In this document: one piece after another, positions 60,621-64,000 of the stretch
Position numbering within the stretch: position 1 is the stretch's first letter
Layout of the letters: every line of letters begins with the position of its first letter
Origin: Castellaniella sp.
GTDB lineage: Bacteria > Pseudomonadota > Gammaproteobacteria > Burkholderiales > Burkholderiaceae_B
Reading direction: 5' to 3'
DNA: 64,000 nucleotides
NCBI RefSeq assembly: GCF_034675845.1
Contig: NZ_JAUCCU010000002.1
Coordinates: 62,001 to 126,000 of the forward strand
Made by a program: the position numbers and the translations under genes
Notes under the pieces: generated by a model
The model's database searches: none
Told to the model about the DNA's origin: nothing
Seen by the model: the letters and a program-made list of their open reading frames with translations, nothing else

Positions 60621-61024
60621 TGGATACCGTATTCACTCGCATTCTGGCTGGTGAAATCCCCGCCGCCATTGTCTACCGAGACCCCCAGGTCTTTGCCTTC
60701 ATGGATGCCGGGCAGTTGAATCCTGGCCATGTGCTGGTGGCGCCTTGCCATCCTTATGCCACCCTGCTGGATATGCCCGAAGACATGGCTGCCACGTTGA
60801 TGCGCCTGGCCTGGCGAGTGGCCCAGGCAGTACAGACCGCTTTTCAACCCGATGGCCTGACGCTGCTGCAGGCTAATCGGCCAGCGGGTTGGCAGACAGT
60901 GCCGCATGCCCATATCCATGTGTTGCCTCGCTACGAGGGCGATGGCGTGGGCCTGGTCTGGCCTCGGAAAGATCCCGACCTATCCTTATTGCGCGAGTAC
61001 GCCGCCCGTCTTGTATTGCCGTGA
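60620..61024 (+). CDS. HIT family protein (histidine triad hydrolase)
   Basis: 134-residue nucleotide-binding hydrolase or transferase. The histidine triad is in QTVPHAHIHVLPRY (about 92-105). The beginning, MDTVFTRILAGEIPAAIVYRDPQ, is typical of Hit/HinT-like proteins. It starts in the DUF945 stop and is followed by a strong terminator, so it ends an slpA-ispH-dehydrogenase-DUF945-HIT string. Confidence 0.9.
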   Translation: MDTVFTRILAGEIPAAIVYRDPQVFAFMDAGQLNPGHVLVAPCHPYATLLDMPEDMAATLMRLAWRVAQAVQTAFQPDGLTLLQANRPAGWQTVPHAHIHVLPRYEGDGVGLVWPRKDPDLSLLREYAARLVLP

Positions 61025-61047
61025 TTGCATTGATTTCAGCTTAAATT

Positions 61048-61072
61048 AAAGAGGCCAATTCGGCCTCTTTTT
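61048..61072 (+). terminator. Terminator after the HIT gene
   Basis: Stem AAAGAGGCC/GGCCTCTTT with an AATTC loop followed by further T residues, 23 bp after the stop. It is a clear rho-independent terminator. Confidence 0.88.
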
Positions 61073-61266
61073 CGTTGTGCGCTGCAATATTAAGGGTTTA
61101 TACGTCCCTGATGATTTCCCTTAAGCATAAACCCTTATTTTGTGCATCGCAGCATTCCATTGCAAGATAAAAATTCACTATATATCAGTACCTTGATTAT
61201 GTATTTTGCGTGATGGCTTATTTGTTTCGAGGCGGTGATTTTGGATGGGTTTCTGTCCTTGAAACC

Positions 61267-61288
61267 CTACGTAAGTTCTACGTAAGTT
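61267..61288. repeat. Tandem 11-bp repeat upstream of livK
   Basis: CTACGTAAGTT occurs twice in direct succession (61267-61277 and 61278-61288). Each unit has the core TACGTA, itself palindromic, and the 11-bp period equals about one helical turn, so a protein could bind both on the same face. The livK start is 170 bp downstream. Confidence 0.6.
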
Positions 61289-61457
61289 TCAAAATTCTTA
61301 ATAGCGTCATGCAGGAATCTGGAACTCCACTTTCTCTGTACCGACATAAAAACAAAGCTGTTGAAGACATAAAAAAAACCTGGGTAATGAACTGAAATGC
61401 AGTACTTCAGCCGGGCGCCATAGGCACTCAAGGCCACTAAAATCAGGAGACAAAGCA

Positions 61458-62819
61458 ATGAAGAATCAAAAATCGCTGGACCAAGCCATGCAGACACAAG
61501 TCAAGCGCCGTTCCGTTCTCAAGGCCGGGGCTGCGGGGATTGCCGGTGGCATGCTGTTGCCAGGCACCGCCAGCGTCGCGATGGCACAAGACAAAAAGCC
61601 GCTGGGGGCTTGGCCTGCTGGTGCTGAAGCCAAGGAAATCTTCGTTGGCCTGACGGTCGACTTGACTGGTCCATACTCGGCCCAGGGCGCCGCCCAGCAA
61701 CGTGGCTACGAACTTGCCGCCGAGCACATCAATAGCGGTGATCCGGTCCTGAAACAGATTTCTGCCGACCTGAAAAAGGGCGTGTTGGGCAAGCCCCTCA
61801 AGCTCGGTGCGGCCGATGCCGAAACCAAGCCCAACACGGGTGTGCAGGCCGCCACGCGTTTCATTCACGATGAAAAGGCCATGATGGTGTCCGGCAGCAC
61901 CAGCAGTTCGGTTGCCATCGCTCTGGAAAAAGTTTGCAATCGTGAACACACGCCTTACTTCACGGCAATTTCCGGGTCCAACGAAACCACTGGGGTCGAC
62001 TGCCAGCGCTATGGCTTTCGCCCCTGCTATTTTGCCTACATGGCCTGCAAGGCCATCGCCCCCGTGGCAGCCAAGGAATTCGGCAAGGACCGCAAGGCCG
62101 CCTACCTGACGCCAGACTATACCTACGGCCACACGACCACGCAGTCGATGAAGGAATTCACCGAGGCCGAAGGCTGGACCACTGTCACCAACCAGGTCCA
62201 TCCGCTGGGTGCCAAGGACTACAGCGCCTACCTGATCAATATTGCCAACACAGACGCCGATGTGCTGGTGTTGGTGGCCTATGGGGCGGATGCCGCCAAC
62301 GCCCTCAAGCAAGCCAAACAATTCGGCCTGCTCGACAAGATGAAGGTCGTGATTCCTTATAGCTCGGCCTACATCGAAGAAGAAGTCGGTGCCGATCTGA
62401 TGGCCGGGGTGGTGCTGGCGCAGGGCTTCTGGTGGACCATGCAGGAAACCAATCCGGTGGCCAAGGCTTTTGTCGATGCCTACGAGAAAAAATTCAGCGG
62501 CAAACCGCGTGATTCGGCCTTTTATGGTTATTTGGCCATCATGCTCTGGGCATCTGCCGTCGAACGCGCTGGCGGGCTGTATCCGCCTGATGTCATCAAG
62601 GCGCTGGAAGACGGTGCTGTGCTGGAAACCGCCGTTGGGCCGGTCTCCATCCGGGCAGAAGATCACCAGGGCATCGTCAACTTCCCGATCATGCGTGGCA
62701 AGAAAAAGGCCGACATGCAGAACCCCAATGACTACTACGACGTGATTCAGATCGTTCAGGGCAAGGACGTTGTCCCGGCACTGGGTGTATTGGGCTGCAA
62801 GATGGGCGGTTACATCTAA
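61458..62819 (+). CDS. Branched-chain amino acid/amide ABC transporter, binding protein (LivK-like)
   Basis: 453-residue periplasmic binding protein of the Leu/Ile/Val-type family. The N-terminus has a twin-Arg motif KRRSVLKAGAAG (16-27), a hydrophobic stretch and a cleavage site near SVAMA-QDKK, so export is probably by the Tat route. IFVGLTVDLTGPYSAQGAAQ begins the mature fold. It is longer than E. coli LivK (about 370 aa), and binds a wide range of amino acids or amides in relatives, so the ligand is uncertain. AGGAGA precedes the ATG. It is first in livK-livH-livM. Confidence 0.87.
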   Translation: MKNQKSLDQAMQTQVKRRSVLKAGAAGIAGGMLLPGTASVAMAQDKKPLGAWPAGAEAKEIFVGLTVDLTGPYSAQGAAQQRGYELAAEHINSGDPVLKQISADLKKGVLGKPLKLGAADAETKPNTGVQAATRFIHDEKAMMVSGSTSSSVAIALEKVCNREHTPYFTAISGSNETTGVDCQRYGFRPCYFAYMACKAIAPVAAKEFGKDRKAAYLTPDYTYGHTTTQSMKEFTEAEGWTTVTNQVHPLGAKDYSAYLINIANTDADVLVLVAYGADAANALKQAKQFGLLDKMKVVIPYSSAYIEEEVGADLMAGVVLAQGFWWTMQETNPVAKAFVDAYEKKFSGKPRDSAFYGYLAIMLWASAVERAGGLYPPDVIKALEDGAVLETAVGPVSIRAEDHQGIVNFPIMRGKKKADMQNPNDYYDVIQIVQGKDVVPALGVLGCKMGGYI

Positions 62820-62830
62820 GTAAAAGGGCA

Positions 62831-62866
62831 TAGCCGGGGCTGGTGCCTTTGGCCAGCTCCAGGCTA
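62831..62866 (+). promoter_or_regulatory. Stem-loop between livK and livH
   Basis: TAGCC (62831-62835) and GGCTA (62862-62866) close an outer stem, GGGGCTGG/CCAGCTCC (62836-62843 and 62853-62860) an inner one, with one G-T pair and one bulge and a 9-base loop. There is no T-run, so it is more likely an mRNA stabiliser or partial attenuator that lifts binding-protein over permease levels. Confidence 0.5.
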
Positions 62867-62903
62867 TCGCCGTTGTCCGGGACTTTCAAGGAGGCACCCG
62901 AGC

Positions 62904-63770
62904 ATGTCATTGTTTCTATCACAGCTATTCAATGGGCTGACAACCGGCCTGTTGCTGGCGCTAATCAGTACCGGCCTGACCATTATCTACGGCACGCTCG
63001 GTGTCATCAATTTTGCCCACGGTGCTTTGTTCGTCGTGGGGGGCTATGCAGGTTATACGGTTTATGGCCTGACGGATTCTTTCATCCTGGCCATTGTGGG
63101 GGGGGCGGTCGTGGCCCTGGTCTGTGGCCTGGTCATCGAACGCGGCCTGATGCGTAAATTCTACAGTCGCCCGCCCGAAGACCAGATTCTGGTCACGTTT
63201 GGCCTGAGCATTATTCTGGTCGAAATCGTGCGCGGCATCTACGGCGGCGTCAGCATGTCGGTGACCCCGCCCGAGTGGGGTCAGGGGGTTGCCCATATCG
63301 GCTCGTTGATCTATCCCATGTATCGGCTTGAGACGCTGGCCATTTCGGCAGGCACGCTGCTGGTTCTGTACTGGATTCTATATCGCACCAGTCTGGGCTT
63401 GGTGGTGCGGGCGGGGATCGAGGATTCCCAGATGGTCGATGCCCTGGGCATCAACATCAAACGCGCCTTTCTGCTGGTGTTTGGCCTGGGTGCCATGGCT
63501 GCCGGTTTTGCCGGGGTGGTCAATTCCCCCATCGTCGCACTGACGCCAGATATGGGTTTCCGTTATTTGGTGGAATCTTTTGTGGTGGTGGTGATCGGTG
63601 GTGTCGGGTCTTTCCCCGGGGCGATTGTGGGCGGCATTATTGCTGGTGAAATCCTTAGCCTGACGGCCATGGTGAACCCGCAATATTCCGATGTGATGCT
63701 CTTTGTGGCGATGGCGCTGGTGCTGGTGTTTCGTCCGCAAGGTCTGATGGGTCAGGAGGGTCGGGAATGA
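62904..63770 (+). CDS. Branched-chain amino acid ABC transporter permease (LivH-like)
   Basis: 288-residue inner-membrane permease with eight or so helices. LFNGLTTGLLLALISTGLTI, YGTLGVINFAHGALFVVGGY and the C-terminal VVVIGGVGSFPGAIVGGII are the standard LivH stretches. AAGGAGG precedes the ATG. It overlaps the next gene, livM, by 4 bp (ATGA at 63767-63770). Confidence 0.92.
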   Translation: MSLFLSQLFNGLTTGLLLALISTGLTIIYGTLGVINFAHGALFVVGGYAGYTVYGLTDSFILAIVGGAVVALVCGLVIERGLMRKFYSRPPEDQILVTFGLSIILVEIVRGIYGGVSMSVTPPEWGQGVAHIGSLIYPMYRLETLAISAGTLLVLYWILYRTSLGLVVRAGIEDSQMVDALGINIKRAFLLVFGLGAMAAGFAGVVNSPIVALTPDMGFRYLVESFVVVVIGGVGSFPGAIVGGIIAGEILSLTAMVNPQYSDVMLFVAMALVLVFRPQGLMGQEGRE

Positions 63771-64000
63771 GCTCGTCACAAACAACTACGGCCGATACCG
63801 CTGTGGCACGGCCTGTCAAACAAACTGGGGGGGGTGGCATCATGCAAGGACGGCTACCTGAAATGTGGGTCGGGATATGCCTGATTGTGGCGCCATTTGT
63901 CTTGCCTGCGATCGGTATGAGCCCCGACCTGCTGACACGGATTCTAATTTTTGGCATCTTTGGGCTGGGCTTTGACCTGCTGTTTGGCTACACGGGTCTG
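63767..64000 (+). CDS. Branched-chain amino acid ABC transporter permease (LivM-like), 5' part
   Basis: First 78 residues of the second permease, cut by the window end. After a polar N-terminus of about 30 residues come LPEMWVGICLIVAPFVLPAI and LTRILIFGIFGLGFDLLFGY, which match the first LivM helices. The ATG overlaps the livH stop by 4 bp with GGAGG upstream. The ATPases livG and livF are expected next. Confidence 0.85.
   Translation, partial: MSSSQTTTADTAVARPVKQTGGGGIMQGRLPEMWVGICLIVAPFVLPAIGMSPDLLTRILIFGIFGLGFDLLFGYTGL

Larger units (their letters stand above)
61025..61457. promoter_or_regulatory. AT-rich intergenic region upstream of livK
   Basis: 433 bp, noticeably AT-richer than its surroundings, with no supported gene. 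It begins with a terminator (AAAGAGGCC/GGCCTCTTT, 61048-61056 and 61062-61070, then TTTTT region) ending the HIT operon. An inverted repeat TAAGGGTTTAT/ATAAACCCTTA follows (61091-61101 and 61127-61137). An exact tandem 11-bp repeat CTACGTAAGTT lies at 61267-61288. A 61-codon open frame (61210-61395) lacks a convincing ribosome site or coding character. The region probably holds the promoter and operators of the liv operon. Confidence 0.55.

Noticed and set aside
61210..61395. 61-codon open frame in the livK upstream region
   Set aside because: There is no clear ribosome site, no known domain, and it spans the tandem 11-bp repeat, so it is more likely regulatory DNA.
61443..62831. 462-codon open frame opposite livK
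   Set aside because: livK has a signal peptide, ribosome site and family motifs. The antisense frame has none.

Overview
The window is a gene-dense, GC-rich stretch of a betaproteobacterial chromosome, almost entirely housekeeping and transport genes. The run pyrG-kdsA-eno-ftsB, the C-type (zinc-free) L31 and L33 ribosomal proteins, and the prpE, acs, ETF-QO and scoAB fatty-acid and ketone-body genes point to Burkholderiales. The overall style suggests Alcaligenaceae (Bordetella, Castellaniella or Pusillimonas-like). That placement is inference from gene content, not from a marker search.

Layout. 0-3.3 kb: the 3' part of a fused TRAP transporter permease, then ybaK and xerD on the minus strand. 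3.4-7.3 kb: a molybdenum block with a Mo-box-like palindrome, modABC, a convergent modE and mog. 7.4-12.7 kb: fba, purC-purE-purK-tsaC (translationally coupled), a terminator and a MaoC hydratase. 12.7-15.5 kb: flavin reductase, pdxH and chaC (minus), and tcdA (plus). 15.6-21.1 kb: prpE, a UMF1-type MFS protein and acs. 21.1-24.6 kb is the most accessory-looking part: a decapitated LysR gene fused head-to-head with a decapitated, internally deleted Aer-type receptor, followed by a Tat/lipoprotein-type GH64 beta-1,3-glucanase. 24.6-30.8 kb: marC, ETF-QO, a thioesterase, scoAB and an M24B aminopeptidase.

30.77-30.87 kb holds a palindromic repeat cluster. Next come pyrG, kdsA, eno and ftsB. 35.2-38 kb: an orphan TadE-like protein, hslO, an RDD protein and an unrecognised 62-aa protein with a strong promoter and an unusual terminator. 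38.1-46.3 kb (minus): a THUMP rRNA methyltransferase, a HemJ/CopD-like protein, proA, holA, lptE, leuS, rpmG and rpmB. 46.4-55.6 kb: a Bcr/CflA exporter, cfa, a ProXWV-type quaternary-amine ABC system, a MATE exporter and an ArnT-like glycosyltransferase. 55.7-61 kb: rpmE2, radC, slpA-ispH, an HIBADH-family dehydrogenase, a DUF945 protein and a HIT protein. 61-64 kb: a regulatory gap of about 430 bp followed by livK, livH and the start of livM (cut by the window edge).

No tRNA, rRNA, CRISPR array, insertion sequence, prophage or defence system was seen. I do not find a convincing undescribed multi-gene system. The best leads are the deletion scar at 21.77 kb, the GH64 lipoprotein, the two GGGGTCAG-core palindromes (one nested in the loop of a terminator), the 62-aa protein, and the repeats upstream of livK.
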